In this document: piece by piece, positions 35,227-47,457 of the stretch
Numbering within the stretch: the stretch's first letter is position 1
Layout of the letters: each line of letters opens with the position of its first letter
NCBI GenBank assembly: GCA_950097015.1
Contig: CATNEN010000012.1
Coordinates: 3,093,501-3,157,500 of the forward strand
DNA length: 64,000 nt
Direction of reading: 5' to 3'
Source of the DNA: Macrostomum hystrix
Taxonomy: Eukaryota > Platyhelminthes > Macrostomidae
The notes under the pieces: generated by a model
The model's input: the letters and a program-made list of their open reading frames with translations, nothing else
What the model was told of the DNA's origin: nothing
Database searches by the model: none
Position numbers and translations under genes: made by a program

Positions 35227-36750
35227 GGTTTCTCTACCGAGTCTTGCAAATCTTCTGGCGAGTTTTACTCTCAGTTTTAATTTGCGTGCGTTGCGGAAAT
35301 ACCAGAGTTGCCGAAGGACTTATCGGAAATTTATGACCGCAAATGACAGAATTCTGCTCTGGTCAGTCACTCAGGGACAGTCATTGCTTGGACCCTTGGC
35401 AGCTGCATTGCCCGATTGGCGGGCGCATTGGTGCGATTATAATCCCCACGCTTGCTGTCCCGTGTGCAATCCCATGGCTGTAGATCGGTTTGGAGGGAGG
35501 CAGGGGCGAGCAAGAGGGAGGAGTCGTTATATTTTTAACGAATCCCAATAAACTATGAGTCGGGTGGCACATCGGATAGCACCAAGTCCTGTCCACTGGA
35601 CTGCAGCAGCTACCACAGCGTTAGGGACATTCGATACGGTGTAGGGGAGAGACGAACTTGCCTGCCAGGAAGTTTGACCCACGCTTTCGATATAACCATG
35701 CATTTTTTCAGTTTTGCACTAGCTGTGACTAAAAGCAGTAGCAAGTAGAATCTGTAGTGCAAGCTTGAGCACACAAATGCGTATGAGTTAAACTGGTGTT
35801 TGTGTGTGAGTGTATCTTACCGCCCATTGACTCTCTCCTGAGCCGGCTGGTCAGGCGGATATTGTCAGAGAGGGTGCTGAGTGAAATGCGACTCTTTCAA
35901 GTTAAAAAAATAGTCAGGGACAGGGACAAGGCATTGGAGCTAGTGTGGCTTAATATCGTCGGCGGTGCGCTATAGAATCGTTCTGTAAAAGAAGCGTGTA
36001 GTCTCACATTTCTTCAGTACCATTGCTAGTAGGCATTGGCAGTGTCAGTCAAGTGCGTAAGCCTAAATGGATCTCATTGTCTAAAACTAGTGACTAAAAC
36101 TAGTAGAAAGTAGTTTGACTGCAAACAGACGCTAATAGCTTGGCTGATGATAAAAAGTTTGCCGACACAGGCGATAATGTAATGCATTTTCGCTTCGATA
36201 ATATAAGATGCCGAATGAGGCTCATCATAGGAAGGTCGAGTTGTTGAGTGGTAAACTAGTTCAACCTCTCACTCTAATAACAATACAATATGACAATTGT
36301 GACATTATTCACATTATTGTATTATTACATGACAAAATTGATATAGAAACGAAAGGTAGGCGATTGTAACTAAAAATGTCTTTTTAAAGAGATCTAACCG
36401 CTGTCTATTTTGTATTTCCTCGCATCTGCTGGTTTGTTGGTTATGGGTGTACGAATATTTAGTAGAGTTAAACGCAAGAGGTCATAGATGTGTTACTCAG
36501 TACGCCTTACTGCGGCTCAGGCTGGTCACGTTGTCATTGTCTCCAACAGATCGAGGTACAAGTATAGGCTTTAGAAAGAAGAAAAAGGAATGTGTTTTCT
36601 GACTTGTCGGTGAGTATTTTTTCCGAGCTTGTGAGACACTGAGCCGAAGGAAAAAATGTTTTTCAACAGTTGCTTGCTATCAACACGGGTGATGAGTCGT
36701 TGAATGAGTTCTCCTCGGCTTTGGCTCGGCTATAGACATCCGTTGGCTAA
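35227..36750. other. intergenic stretch
   Basis: No gene recognised. An AATAAA occurs near 35546 on the plus strand without an associated coding region. The stretch ends at the stop codon of the Met/Gly-rich gene on the minus strand. Confidence 0.35.
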
Positions 36751-37365
36751 CTAGATTGGCGGCAGGTGGGTCCTAAATCCGCCGTCCATCCCATCGGGAC
36801 CGAAACCTCGGCAGGAATGGTGCGGATCTTCTAGCGGGAAGCCGATGTACCCTGCATTTGCCTGATTACCATAGAAGAATGCCATTTCTGGGCTCATAAC
36901 TTCTTGTCCAGAATTGTTGCTGGGATATCCGTTCCAGTTGCCGAACCCGGCCATCGAATTCTCCACGCAGCTACTGATGTTGTTTGTGTTGGAGTTGCTG
37001 CCATCAGTGCCCTGAGTTTTTTCGGCCTCGCCCACCGCGTATTTCTTGAGAACCGCCCAGACGGCCTTTTTGTAGTTCTCTTGGCATTTGAGAATGTCCT
37101 TGCGGAAGCCTTGCATGTTCATGTCCACACCGAGGCACTGGGCATGAATGAACGGATTGAAATAGCACATTTGCTCGTTCCGATTGTCCCGCGGAAGGCA
37201 AAACGGATCGAAGAAGCCGCGATCTGCGAAACGGCGTGGCTGCATGCAATTCACGTTCTGCATGCCCATGTTCATACCCATGCCCATGTCCATGCCCATG
37301 CCGCCGCCGCCGCCGCCGCCGCCACCGCCACAGCTGCCGATGCCCCCGAAAGCGCCGCAGGACAT
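36751..37365 (-). CDS. Met/Gly-rich, Cys-containing protein of unknown function
   Basis: An intronless frame of 204 residues. I start it at the ATG at 37365 because the longer frame to 37431 begins with TTG. After MSCGAFGGIGSC there is a run of ten glycines, then MGMDMGMGMNMGM (residues 23-35), a strict alternation of Met with Gly/Asp/Asn. The middle (about 40-110) looks like a folded domain, with Cys at regular intervals, aromatic residues and an amphipathic stretch FRKDILKCQENYKKAVWAVL. The rest is Asn/Ser/Gly-rich. No signal peptide or membrane segment is visible. I do not recognise the family. Real coding is supported by GC-rich composition, non-repetitive sequence and a clean stop; the glycine tract comes from a CCG microsatellite. 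Confidence 0.6.
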   Translation of the reverse strand: MSCGAFGGIGSCGGGGGGGGGGMGMDMGMGMNMGMQNVNCMQPRRFADRGFFDPFCLPRDNRNEQMCYFNPFIHAQCLGVDMNMQGFRKDILKCQENYKKAVWAVLKKYAVGEAEKTQGTDGSNSNTNNISSCVENSMAGFGNWNGYPSNNSGQEVMSPEMAFFYGNQANAGYIGFPLEDPHHSCRGFGPDGMDGGFRTHLPPI

Positions 37366-37823
37366 GTTGTCACTTAGTCGAGAAGGTTGACGAATGTGAC
37401 TGCTCGGGCAAATATGCCCTTTTTGATTCAACTCAGCTTTTTCTTATGGTCTACTAACTTTGCCAGGGTGGCAGAGGGTGATAAGGAGGGCGCGGCAGTC
37501 TGAGCGCATTTGCCTTCCACGTCTATGGCCAGAACTGAGTGAACTGAGTGGTGGGGTCAGCCAAACATGTGAGCTTTGGGTGTACTTTTAGAGACACTAT
37601 ATTTATACCGAAAAATAATGCAATATTTCATTTAGAAAATCATAAAACTCAGAGTGTACCGAAGAACGGAACAAGGTATATTTACGACGATTATGCACGT
37701 TCTATTGTACTAATCACTTCAGCACGTAGTAGAAGCCGAATTTTTAAGTAAAAAATGTTTTAAACAACGATTGATAATATTGCAAAATACAAGTACTCGT
37801 AATCTTAGTCTTAATCTCGATCT

Positions 37824-39333
37824 TGTTCTCAATCCAACTGTTTATACTGATTAGATCCAGTCCGTCATTCAGTGATGTCAGTTCTCGATCCAACTGTTTA
37901 TACTGATTAGATCCAGTCCGTCATTCAGTGATGTCAGTTCTCAATCCAACTGTTTATACTGATTAGATCCTGTCCGTCATTCAGTGATGTCAGTTCTCAA
38001 TCCAACTGTTTATACTGATTAGATCCAGTCCGTCATTCAGTGATGTCAGTTCTCAATCCAGCTGTTTATACTGATTAGATCCAGTCCGTCATTCAGTGAT
38101 GTCAGTTCTCAATCCAACTGTTTATACTGATTAGATCCTGTCCGTCATTCAGTGATGTCAGTTCTCAATCCAACTGTTTATACTGATTAGATCCAGTCCG
38201 TCATTCAGTGATGTCAGTTCTCAATCCAACTGTTTATACTGATTAGATCCTGTCCGTCATTCAGTGATGTCAGTTCTCAATCCAACTGTTTATACTGATT
38301 AGATCCAGTCCGTCATTCAGTGATGTCAGTTCTCAATCCAACTGTTTATACTGATTAGATCCAGTCCGTCATTCAGTGATGTCAGTTCTCGATCCAACTG
38401 TTTATACTGATTAGATCCTGTCCGTCATTCAGTGATGTCAGTTCTCAATCCAACTGTTTATACTGATTAGATCCAGTCCGTCATTCAGTGATGTCAGTTC
38501 TCAATCCAACTGTTTATACTGATTAGATCCTGTCCGTCATTCAGTGATGTCAGTTCTCAATCCAACTGTTTATACTGATTAGATCCAGTCCGTCATTCAG
38601 TGATGTCAGTTCTCAATCCAACTGTTTATACTGATTAGATCCAGTCCGTCATTCAGTGATGTCAGTTCTCGATCCAACTGTTTATACTGATTAGATCCAG
38701 TCCGTCATTCAGTGATGTCAGTTCTCAATCCAGCTGTTTATACTGATTAGATCCTGTCCGTCATTCAGTGATGTCAGTTCTCAATCCAACTGTTTATACT
38801 GATTAGATCCAGTCCGTCATTCAGTGATGTCAGTTCTCAATCCAACTGTTTATACTGATTAGATCCTGTCCGTCATTCAGTGATGTCAGTTCTCAATCCA
38901 ACTGTTTATACTGATTAGATCCAGTCCGTCATTCAGTGATGTCAGTTCTCAATCCAACTGTTTATACTGATTAGATCCAGTCCGTCATTCAGTGATGTCA
39001 GTTCTCAATCCAGCTGTTTATACTGATTAGATCCAGTCCGTCATTCAGTGATGTCAGTTCTCGATCCAACTGTTTATACTGATTAGATCCAGTCCGTCAT
39101 TCAGTGATGTCAGTTCTCAATCCAACTGTTTATACTGATTAGATCCTGTCCGTCATTCAGTGATGTCAGTTCTCAATCCAACTGTTTATACTGATTAGAT
39201 CCAGTCCGTCATTCAGTGATGTCAGTTCTCAATCCAGCTGTTTATACTGATTAGATCCAGTCCGTCATTCAGTGATGTCAGTTCTCAATCCAACTGTTTA
39301 TACTGATTAGATCCAGTCCGTCATTCAGTGATC
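37824..39333. repeat. 56-bp minisatellite, about 27 copies
   Basis: Unit contains TCAATCCAACTGTTTATACT, GATTAGATCC(A/T)GTCCG and TCATTCAGTGATGTCA. Three binary sites vary (CAATCC/CGATCC, AACTG/AGCTG, CCAG/CCTG). The variant order is partly periodic in two- and five-unit blocks, implying past expansion of several units at once. Confidence 0.97.
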
Positions 39334-40200
39334 TCAATAATGCTACTCCTTGGACCTTTCTAAGAACTATAATAAATGGGTCATTTTTTTCCATGTGAAC
39401 AATTAGGCCCTGGCTCCTGGGTCTTACTTGATCCTTCAGTGAATGAGCTTTCAATGAAGATCTTGTTAACCACTTCAATATCAAAGGCATGTAAATTTTT
39501 CACTGATTTAACAAACTGCTGCTTCGCAATCTACTCCCAATGCACAAGTAGCAGCGAGCAAGAATGTTCAAGTGCAAAGCACTTTATCAAAGCCGGTCTC
39601 CATCTGCTTGCTGCATGCCATGACTTCGCCTTAGATTAGACTCTGATTGAGACTGGCGCGTGGGTGTTTTTCAGCTTCCTGTCCCGTCGCGCCGTCTCCC
39701 AAGTTTTTTTAGATAGTCTTGCTGTCGCAAGCCGACAACATGGGAGAATGTGTCCGGTATGAAAAGGCGTTTGGGAATTAGGATCAGCGCTTTTCCTGTC
39801 GCACCACATGTCCCATCTATCTCTGTATAGAAATATTTTTTTAAAGTCGAGACGGCCCTCTCTAGCTCTCAAGCCTTCCAGTAATAGTGGAGACAGAGCG
39901 CATTCTCGGGTACTTCCTGAGTCCCTGGATTCCTCAATGCACGCATTTTAGCCTTGCATCTCGCCTATATTACCTGCCTTACCTGCTGTGCTCATGAGTG
40001 AGTGAAGCTGGCATCAACCGCCCAATAGCCTTCTAGCCCGCTTATTAATTGGTGCTGCTCGGAGCATTAATATCCATGAGGCGCCTTTACTGCCCGGACA
40101 CAGCCATATGACCTACTAGTAGCAGTCAATTGGAGCAGCTGCGGCGACGAACTCAAGCAAGAAGACGAACCAGCAGCGGCTTCCACGCTGTAACACGTGC
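39334..40200. other. intergenic stretch upstream of the micropeptide gene
   Basis: No open frame with a recognisable domain. A CACGTG E-box lies at about 40194-40199, immediately before the ATG at 40201; its function is unknown. Confidence 0.3.
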
Positions 40201-40329
40201 ATGGCTTGGATAAAGTGCTGCTGCGAGACTAAATTTCAAATATTCATTGCCATCATTACCTGCTTGGCCATGGCCATCACAATCTTTATCATCCTGGCTA
40301 TGGGAGACGTCTTCAGGTCGTGGTGGTGA
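40201..40329 (+). CDS. 42-residue single-pass membrane micropeptide
   Basis: An ATG followed by G opens a short frame, MAWIKCCCETKF..., with a strongly hydrophobic segment of about 22 residues (FQIFIAIITCLAMAITIFIILAM, residues 12-34) and the tail GDVFRSWW before TGA. A cytosolic head with three adjacent cysteines, one membrane helix and a short aromatic tail resemble the layout of small membrane regulators, but I match it to no known family. Cys6-8 next to the membrane are plausible palmitoylation sites. It could also be the first or last exon of a longer protein, or chance, although the clean helix and codon composition argue against chance. No neighbour suggests a partner. Confidence 0.5.
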   Translation: MAWIKCCCETKFQIFIAIITCLAMAITIFIILAMGDVFRSWW

Positions 40330-40724
40330 CAGCTGCTGTTGGCTGGTAGTTGGACAGTATATCAAGGATATCAATTGACACTTCACTGGATGTATAGCAA
40401 ATCTTCATAAACCTGCATCTGATTTATTTTTTTAAAATAGCAATTAAAGCATTTGTTAGATTAAAACTGTTTGTTCACATGCATAGATAAATTACACACC
40501 GATTTGCAAGCTGGAATTATTGTCGCTTTTCTGCAACTGCTTTGACTTGGTTTTTTTCCAGTCGCAGTCTTGTTAGCAAGCCGTAAAAACTTATACAGTC
40601 ATTTTAGTCTGTGAATTAAAATATTTTAATTATTATATTTAAATATTTAATTATATTTTATATAGCGGCAAGGGAGAGATCAGACTCGTGAGAGAGAAGT
40701 TCCAGGAGACATGGGACACGGGAG
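40330..40724. other. spacer with a relic of the 16-bp minisatellite
   Basis: At 40675-40728 GGGAGAGATCAGACTCGTGA and GAGACATGGGACACGGGAGA resemble the 16-bp repeat of the hAT elements. No gene seen. Confidence 0.4.
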
Positions 40725-40920
40725 ATGAGGTTGGTTGCTAGGTAATTAGGTTGGTTGTTAAGTAAGTAGGTGAGTTTCTAGGTAAGTAGGTTGGTTGCTA
40801 GGTAAGTAGGTTGGTTGCTAGGCAAGTATGTTGATTGCTATGTAAATGGTTGCTAGGTAAGTAGGTTGATTGCTAGGTAAGTAGGTGGGTTGCTAAGTAA
40901 GTAGGTTGGTTGCTAGGTAT
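40725..40920. repeat. 20-bp minisatellite, about 9 irregular copies
   Basis: Unit AGGTTGGTTGCTAGGTAAGT with point changes. The phrase TTAGTTGCTACGTGA before the hAT element at 23088 is loosely similar. Confidence 0.9.
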
Positions 40921-41454
40921 AAGGTATAGAGCTACGTTCGAGTTGTGGTATTTTCTGTTCTGACCTATGTTTAACTTTCTCATATGTTCTTTTATTTACT
41001 AATTGAGCGATATATACAGACTGGGAAGTTAACATTCGAAAGGCTTTTAAACTTTTAAAACTTTTTAAAACTACTTCCAGTAGCGTTCAAGGTGTACTAA
41101 ATCTGTATTGCATTTTTACTAGTTTGATAACTTTTCCTAACTTGATTCGTATGATGATTTTAACTTTGCAGCCTTATTTATTACTGTTTGCGACCTGTCA
41201 TTCAGTCTTAACTATATTCTAAACTGTTGTAGCATTCACAAATTTACAAAATTTCTGCTTTTTTGGCACTCTCCAATTAAACATAGGGCCCAGAATTGCT
41301 CTGGGTTGTATAATAAACTTTATAAACGCTGTTATTTATAAACTTTGAATTAAATAGAGGGTACTAAATATCAGCAGTTTCACTGCTGATAAGTATTTTT
41401 GGAATTCTATTTTGTTTGTCAGAGTACAAAGCTCATAAATTGGCTCTCCACCGA
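40921..41454. other. AT-rich spacer
   Basis: No gene or element recognised. Confidence 0.4.
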
Positions 41455-42465
41455 CTAACTTGGGACATGCTCCAGTCAGTGTACACCGAACCCCTTCCCC
41501 ACCGACTAGCCTGGATGAATGGGGAATGCTCCAGTCAGTGTACACTGAATCCCTTCCCCACCGACTAGCCTGGGGAATGCTCCACTCAGTGTACACTGAA
41601 TCCCTTCCCCACCGACTAGCCTGTATGAATGGGGAATGCTCCAATGAGTGTACACTTAACCCCTTCCCCACCAACTAGCCTGGATGAATGGGGAATGCTC
41701 CACTCAGTGTACACCGAACCCCTTCCACACCGACTAGCCTGGATGAATGGGGAATGCTCCACTCAGTGTACACTGAACCCCTTCCCCACCAACTAGCCTG
41801 GATGAATGGGGAATGCTCCACTCAGTGTACACTGAACCCCTTCCACACCGACTAGCCTGGATGAATGGGGAATGCTCCACTCAGTGTACACCGAACCCCT
41901 TCCCCACCGACTAGCCTGGATGAATGGGGAATGCTCCACTCAGTGTACACTGAATCCCTTCCCCACCGACTAGCCTGGGGAATGCTCCACTCAGTGTACA
42001 CTGAATCCCTTCCCCACCGACTAGCCTGGGGAATCCTCCACTCAGTGTACACTGAATCCCTTCCCCACCGACTAGCCTGGGGAATCCTCCACTCAGTGTA
42101 CACTGAATCCCTTCCCCACCGACTAGCCTGGGGAATCCTCCACTCAGTGTACACTGAATCCCTTCCCCACCGACTAGCCTGGGGAATCCTCCACTCAGTG
42201 TACACTGAATCCCTTCCCCACCGACTAGCCTGGGGAATCCTCCACTCAGTGTACACTGAATCCCTTCCCCACCGACTAGCCTGGGGAATCCTCCACTCAG
42301 TGTACACTGAATCCCTTCCCCACCGACTAGCCTGGGGAATCCTCCACTCAGTGTACACTGAATCCCTTCCCCACCGACTAGCCTGGGGAATCCTCCACTC
42401 AGTGTACACTGAATCCCTTCCCCACCGACTAGCCTGGGGAATCCTCCACTCAGTGTACACTGAAC
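41455..42465. repeat. 51/58-bp minisatellite
   Basis: The unit contains CTCCACTCAGTGTACACTGA, ATCCCTTCCCCACCGACTAG and CCTGG. Left copies carry an extra ATGAATG (58 bp) and right copies lack it (51 bp); the right half is almost perfectly homogeneous. The 206- and 221-codon frames across it are repeat artefacts (51 is divisible by three). Confidence 0.97.
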
Positions 42466-43308
42466 CTTGCACTGCACCAACCTCAGTGGCATTTAGTTTT
42501 TCTATTCGGCGCCACTGCTTGAATTACTAAACTGCTTTACTTTATATAGCTGGTGTACTGCAGTTAAAAGAAATTCGTTTTCATTCGTTTTTTATTAAAA
42601 ATCATTCTCTGAGGGTGCCTTACTATCATTTCTTAATGATTTTTCTGCTCATAAGAGCAGGTTTTGTCATTAAGCAGGTTACTCAATTCCATAGTACTTC
42701 AGGCATCAAGCAAGCTGTAAAAAATGGATACCAGCATCAGCTAAACCTATGAAAGGTCGGTATGTGCAATATTAGCGTACATAATAGTACACGTGTCAGT
42801 GGAAAAGATCTCGCGGAGTCCTGACTTCCACTCTGTATTTGTTTTGCTCCAGTCGGCCTTGATACGCCCAGCTGTCCGATTGCGAAGAGTAAAGACCCAG
42901 CACTTGAAGCTCAGAGCCAGAATAAGGCCGGTAAACAAGCTGTTTTCATTCAAGCATAGCCGGCAGTGTTATTAAAAAAAGTTTGTGCAAAAGTGCATCA
43001 AAAATGTTTGGCGCAAACTCTGTCTGTATTTAGGATGTTGACAGCTATAAAGCACTTAGTTCTTTGACGCGTCACTGTTGACGTTGGTGTGACAACAGCT
43101 AACCATTGAGGTTGATATGCGCCAGTGTGTCCAATGCTGTCTATGAGAAGCTACTCATTACATTGTATTGGTCTGTTCTGCTGGCTTGCATGCACGGAAG
43201 CTCTGTTGGAAATATGAAATAGGATGCCCGCTTCGTAAATTGTGAAAGATAGAATCCGGGAATCACTAAAGCTGCTAAATTACCTTCATTCCCTTCGGAG
43301 TAGATGAA
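42466..43308. other. AT-rich spacer
   Basis: No gene or mobile element recognised. Confidence 0.4.
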
Positions 43309-44755
43309 CTGTCTCATCTCCCGTCTCGAATGTCTCACGTAACTTCTCTCTCCCGTGTCTCGTCTCTCCCGTGTCTTATCTCTTCCTTGTCTCATCTCTC
43401 CCGTGTCTCATCTCTCCCGTGTCTCATCTCTCCCGTGTCTCGTCTCTCCCGTGTCTCATCTCTCCCGTGTCTCATCTCTCCCGTGTCTCATCTCTCCCGT
43501 GTCTCGTCTCTCCCGTGTCTCATCTCTCCCGTGTCTTATCTCTTCCTTGTCTCATCTCTCCCGTGTCTCGTCTCTCCCGTGTCTCATCTCTCCCCTGTCT
43601 CATCTCTCCCGTGTCTCATCTCTCCCGTGTCTCATCTCTCACGTGTCTCATCTCTCCCGTGTCTCATCTCTCCCGTGTCTCATCTCTACCGTGTCTTATC
43701 TCTCTAGTAGGGGTCCCAATCCCGGGATCCCGGGATCCCGGGATCCCCGGGATCCCGGCTTTTTGTTAGTGTTCGAGATCCCGGGATTAGGGGTCCGGGA
43801 TCCCGGTAAACACGGGATTGGAATTCACATGGCGATGGCCGATGGCCTAGATGGACACTGGGGTGACTGGGCCCACTGGCCCGGGCCACGCCGAACGCCC
43901 GCAACTAAGGAAAAGAAATGAGGCAGAAAAAGGGGGTGGGGTGGGGTGGGGACTGGGTTCTGCTGAGTCTGCGCCTCTGTGTGCGTGAGGTTGTCTGTGT
44001 TCGGGGCAGAGGCACCAGCGCAGCGTATGCAGTTCTAATTTCTAACCTTCTAATCCAAGGGGTGAGGAGGGTGTTGTTTAGTATGTATGTACAACTGTAC
44101 ATGGATAGTGAACACTGAACACTGCTGAACATCGCACAAGGATTAGAAAGCCAAGACTCATGAGTCATGACCTTGGGGTGGGTTATCCCTATAAAATTTA
44201 ACTTGTATAGAAATGATAAACAACTGGAAGGAAACTGGCAGTGGCAACGCAAGCAATACATTTTTTTGAATCAACGATACGATAAAAAAGAGCCCACTTT
44301 GCTGACCACAAAAAGTAGCTTGCGTGCTGACTGCTATAGTGTCAAATCAAATGTCAATTCTATGTACTTGGAAATGGAAATATGGATGGAAATATATTGC
44401 ATCGAATCCATCGATGGAAGGAAGGAATGTGACAATTGTGACAACAAGAAATAAGTGACCAAGGATAAGTGATATGAACTATCTTTAACTCTTTTATCAA
44501 TGCAGTGTAAGCTGGAAAGTAGAAAGAAACCCAAATGATGCTCAATTGGTTGAGAAATTTGTTTTTTTGGACAATGGAAAGCTTCCGGTAAATTTGTTTG
44601 TTCAATCCCGGGATTGGCCCGGGATCCCGGGATTGGGTCATTTTTTTGTCCGGGATCCCGGGATTGTAAAATGTCCGGGATTTGGGACCCCTACTCTCTA
44701 GTGTATTATCTCTCCCCGGTCTTATGTCTCCCCGGTCTTATGTCTCCGGGGAAAA
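43309..44755. repeat. third 16-bp minisatellite of the hAT-carried family, split by another hAT
   Basis: Array of TCTCATCTCTCCCGTG units at 43309-43707, continuing as TTATCTCTCCCCGGTC at 44702-44755. It is the same family as at 10352 and 23137 but I find no CAGGGGTCGG terminus beside it. A hAT element (43708-44693) has inserted into it. Confidence 0.9.
43708..44693. mobile_element. non-autonomous hAT-type element with GGGATCCC subterminal repeats
   Basis: Ends TAGGGGTCCCAA and TTGGGACCCCTA are inverted. A perfect 8-bp target duplication, CTCTCTAG, flanks it (43700-43707 and 44694-44701). Just inside both ends are clustered palindromes CCCGGGATCCCGGGATCCC, likely transposase-binding sites by analogy with other hAT elements. 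The 986-base interior encodes no recognisable transposase; the 95-codon frame at 44167-44454 has no domain. Confidence 0.93.
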
Positions 44756-45499
44756 AGGAAGTGATAAATAGCTATTGAAAGTGTTTTTCAGCAGCATTTC
44801 CTCCAGGGGACAAGCGGCTTATTGGGGGGGCATTCTAATGCGTTTCAGTCTATATTTAGATTTCTCTATGTTCTTGTACGCTAGCTGCAGTTGATAAGGT
44901 CCTCAATCTTAACTCAATCATCCCAGCCAGTCCCCCAAATCCCAGAAGATTTCAAATTTCGAATTTAATGGCTGTTTAAGTAGTGGCAACAATCACAGAT
45001 AAATTTTTCTAATAATGGACAGTGCGACAGTGTAGGCAAGTACGTAGAGCTACCCATCGATTAGTAGATGTTGTGCACAAGTTCAGAGCACATTCGCTAC
45101 GGTGACCCCCAGCTGTTCCTGTGAAGCCAGTCTCTGCTATTTAATCACTAATCCATGCGTGGCAGTCTGGGGCGCACGCGCTTATCCCTTATTAATTAGC
45201 CAATGGATTCAACATGCAACAAGCCGTCTGCGAAATCTACTGATTTAAACTGATGGCTTTGTGGATTACGAGTATTTACCTGCTTCTAACTGAAGATTAT
45301 TGGGATTTCATTGGACGGGTCGCAGTTTGAGTTGGAAAGCAGATTAAAATAATGTAAAACTGGGCGGGCTGGGTCTGAAAGCGAGGTCTGTTTAAATCAA
45401 GTAAAGGACGCAAAAAAATTGAAAATTACTTTGAACTTTTAACTGCCACGCCCTAATATCTGTGAGCTGATATAAGGAAAATACATAGAGACAAGATCA
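44756..45499. other. intergenic spacer
   Basis: No gene or element recognised. Confidence 0.4.
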
Positions 45500-46275
45500 A
45501 CTCAGTGTCAGTCAGTGAGCTCATGTTCTGTCAGTCAGTGAGCTCATGTTCTGTCAGTTAGTTGATGTTCTGTCAGTCAGTGAGCTCATGTTCTGTCAGT
45601 GAGCTCATGTTCTGTCAGTCAGTGAGCTCATGTTCTGTCAGTCAGTGAGCTCATGTTCTGTCAGTCAGTGAGCTCATGTTCTGTCAGTCAGTGAGCTCAT
45701 GTTCTGTCAGTCAATGAGCTCATGTTCTGTCAGTCAGTGAGCTCATGTTCTGTCAGTCAGTGAGCTCATGTTCTGTCAGTCAGTGAGTTCATGTTCTGTC
45801 AGTCAGTGAGCTCATGTTCTGTCAGTCAATGAGCTCATGTTCTGTCTGTCAGTGAGCTCATGTTCTGTCAGTCAATGAGCTCATGTTCTGTCAGTCAGTG
45901 AGCTCATGTTCTGTCAGTCAATGAGCTCATGTTCTGTCAGTCAGTGAGCTCATGTTCTGTCAGTCAATGAGCTCATGTTCTGTCAGTCAGTGAGCTCATG
46001 TTCTGTCAGTCAGTGAGCTCATGTTCTGTCAGTCAGTGAGCTCATGTTCTGTCAGTCAGTGAGCTCATGTTCTGTCAGTCAGTGAGCTCATGTTCTGTCA
46101 GTCAGTGAGCTCATGTTCTGTCAGTCAATGAGCTCATGTTCTGTCAGTCAGTGAGCTCATGTTCTGTCAGTCAGTGAGCTCATGTTCTGTCAGTCAGTGA
46201 GCTCATGTTCTGTCAGTGAGTTGACGTTCTGTCAGTCAATGAGCTCATGTTCTGTCAGTCAGTGAGCTGATGTTC
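45500..46275. repeat. 23-bp minisatellite
   Basis: Unit CAGTCAGTGAGCTCATGTTC plus TGT, about 33 copies; AGTCAATGAG variants recur at intervals, and a few units lack four bases (TCAGTGAGC without the first CAGT). Confidence 0.97.
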
Positions 46276-46379
46276 ATGATGTTCAGAATGGGAAATGGGA
46301 GATAAAAGTCCTGAAGCTGGGGTATTGGGAAGGCCAAACTGGTGATTTTCTTACTAGAATTAGCCAAGCCGCTATGAAG

Positions 46380-46560
46380 GGCAGTAAATTAAAACAAACA
46401 GCTGTCCCCAGGCCAGGGCACCCTGTTTTGCGGCGCACAATCCATTCAGTTTTATCGCATCCGGCATGCGAACCGCCCGGGTTGCACTTTTGACAAACCT
46501 TCTAATTGCTCGCTTGAGCCGGAACCAGAGCACTTTCTGGAGCCGGAATTCGCATGTAAA
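46380..46560 (-). mobile_element. tRNA-derived SINE candidate
   Basis: On the minus strand CCGGCTCAAGCGAGCA resembles an A box and CGGGCGGTTCGCATGCC a B box, about 45 bases apart, the spacing of a tRNA-like promoter. The acceptor stem does not pair, so I do not call a tRNA gene. Confidence 0.35.
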
Positions 46561-47457
46561 CAATAATATCGCATTATCTATTTATATGGCTTGCCTTTGT
46601 TTGCTTTTCTTTAGCTCAACAATTGTCCCCTATTTCATTGTCTCGCATGCTTCTCCCACCACTGGATAAATATGAGGCATTCCTAATTTGAGGAGATTAT
46701 AGGCGTGATTCTCTAGGGTTTAATCGCATTTGTGAGGGAATTCCAATGAAATCATACGTTCTACTTTTTACTAGCCGATATGTATTGAAAAAGTCAAACT
46801 TTCTCACATTTGGAGGCTCACGATATTGGTACCTACACTTAAGGCAGAAGCTATGATGAAGAGTTTAGAGGGATAAATAGGAGTAGTTTAGTGCAGCTAT
46901 TCTCAGAAATTAATTGGAGGCGGTCGCTCACGAAGTGGACCCTGCCTTCAAGCGCTCTCAAGAACGCTGCTCGACAGATAATGAAATGCAGTGTGATTTG
47001 GGCTCAGACAGACAAACTGCCAATACAGAAGTCAAGCGTCGACTTTAATTTTAATCTCTAAAAAGTACATCCTCTCTAGAGACAGAGAACGTTTAGATTT
47101 GGTATGTAGGCATAGACAGCTCCCGACTGAAGCATACTAGGCATTTGTATATAGCTCTCAAAGCCAGCACCCAGGTGGTTGTCTGTGACTCTCAGAATCT
47201 ACTTAACAAGCTGGTCCCGAGTCTGCGCTTCAGGCAGCATTTAGCTCCATGTGGAGGACGCTTCGAGAGGCTTTGTGAGCTGGTTTGAGCGAAGGCCATA
47301 GGCTGCCAGTCGCAGCCAACGGCGGGCCGCTGGATATTGTAAGGCGCCCAGCCGCAGCTGCCCTGCGTACAGTTATAAACTTAAGTGCTCCATAGATATC
47401 TCTCCGTTTACACCTGATCATCAGCCTGACTGCGACAGTCAAGAATAACAGACTGCG
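46561..47457. other. 5' flank of the peptide-type GPCR gene
   Basis: No coding region. The expected promoter of the GPCR at 47458 lies here; AGTTATAAACTTAAG at about 47370 is the nearest TATA-like sequence. Confidence 0.3.

Noticed and set aside
34730-35551. 273-codon plus-strand frame with ESCQQLGCHSQ repeats
   Set aside because: The 33-bp array is open in several frames; flanking parts show no domain or signal peptide.
35640-35800. Signal-peptide exon for the glutamate receptor on the minus strand (hydrophobic RFYLLLLLVTASA)
   Set aside because: There is no in-frame ATG upstream and no matching donor of the required phase that I could confirm.
41852-42530. Frames of about 200 codons on both strands
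   Set aside because: Explained by the 51-bp array.
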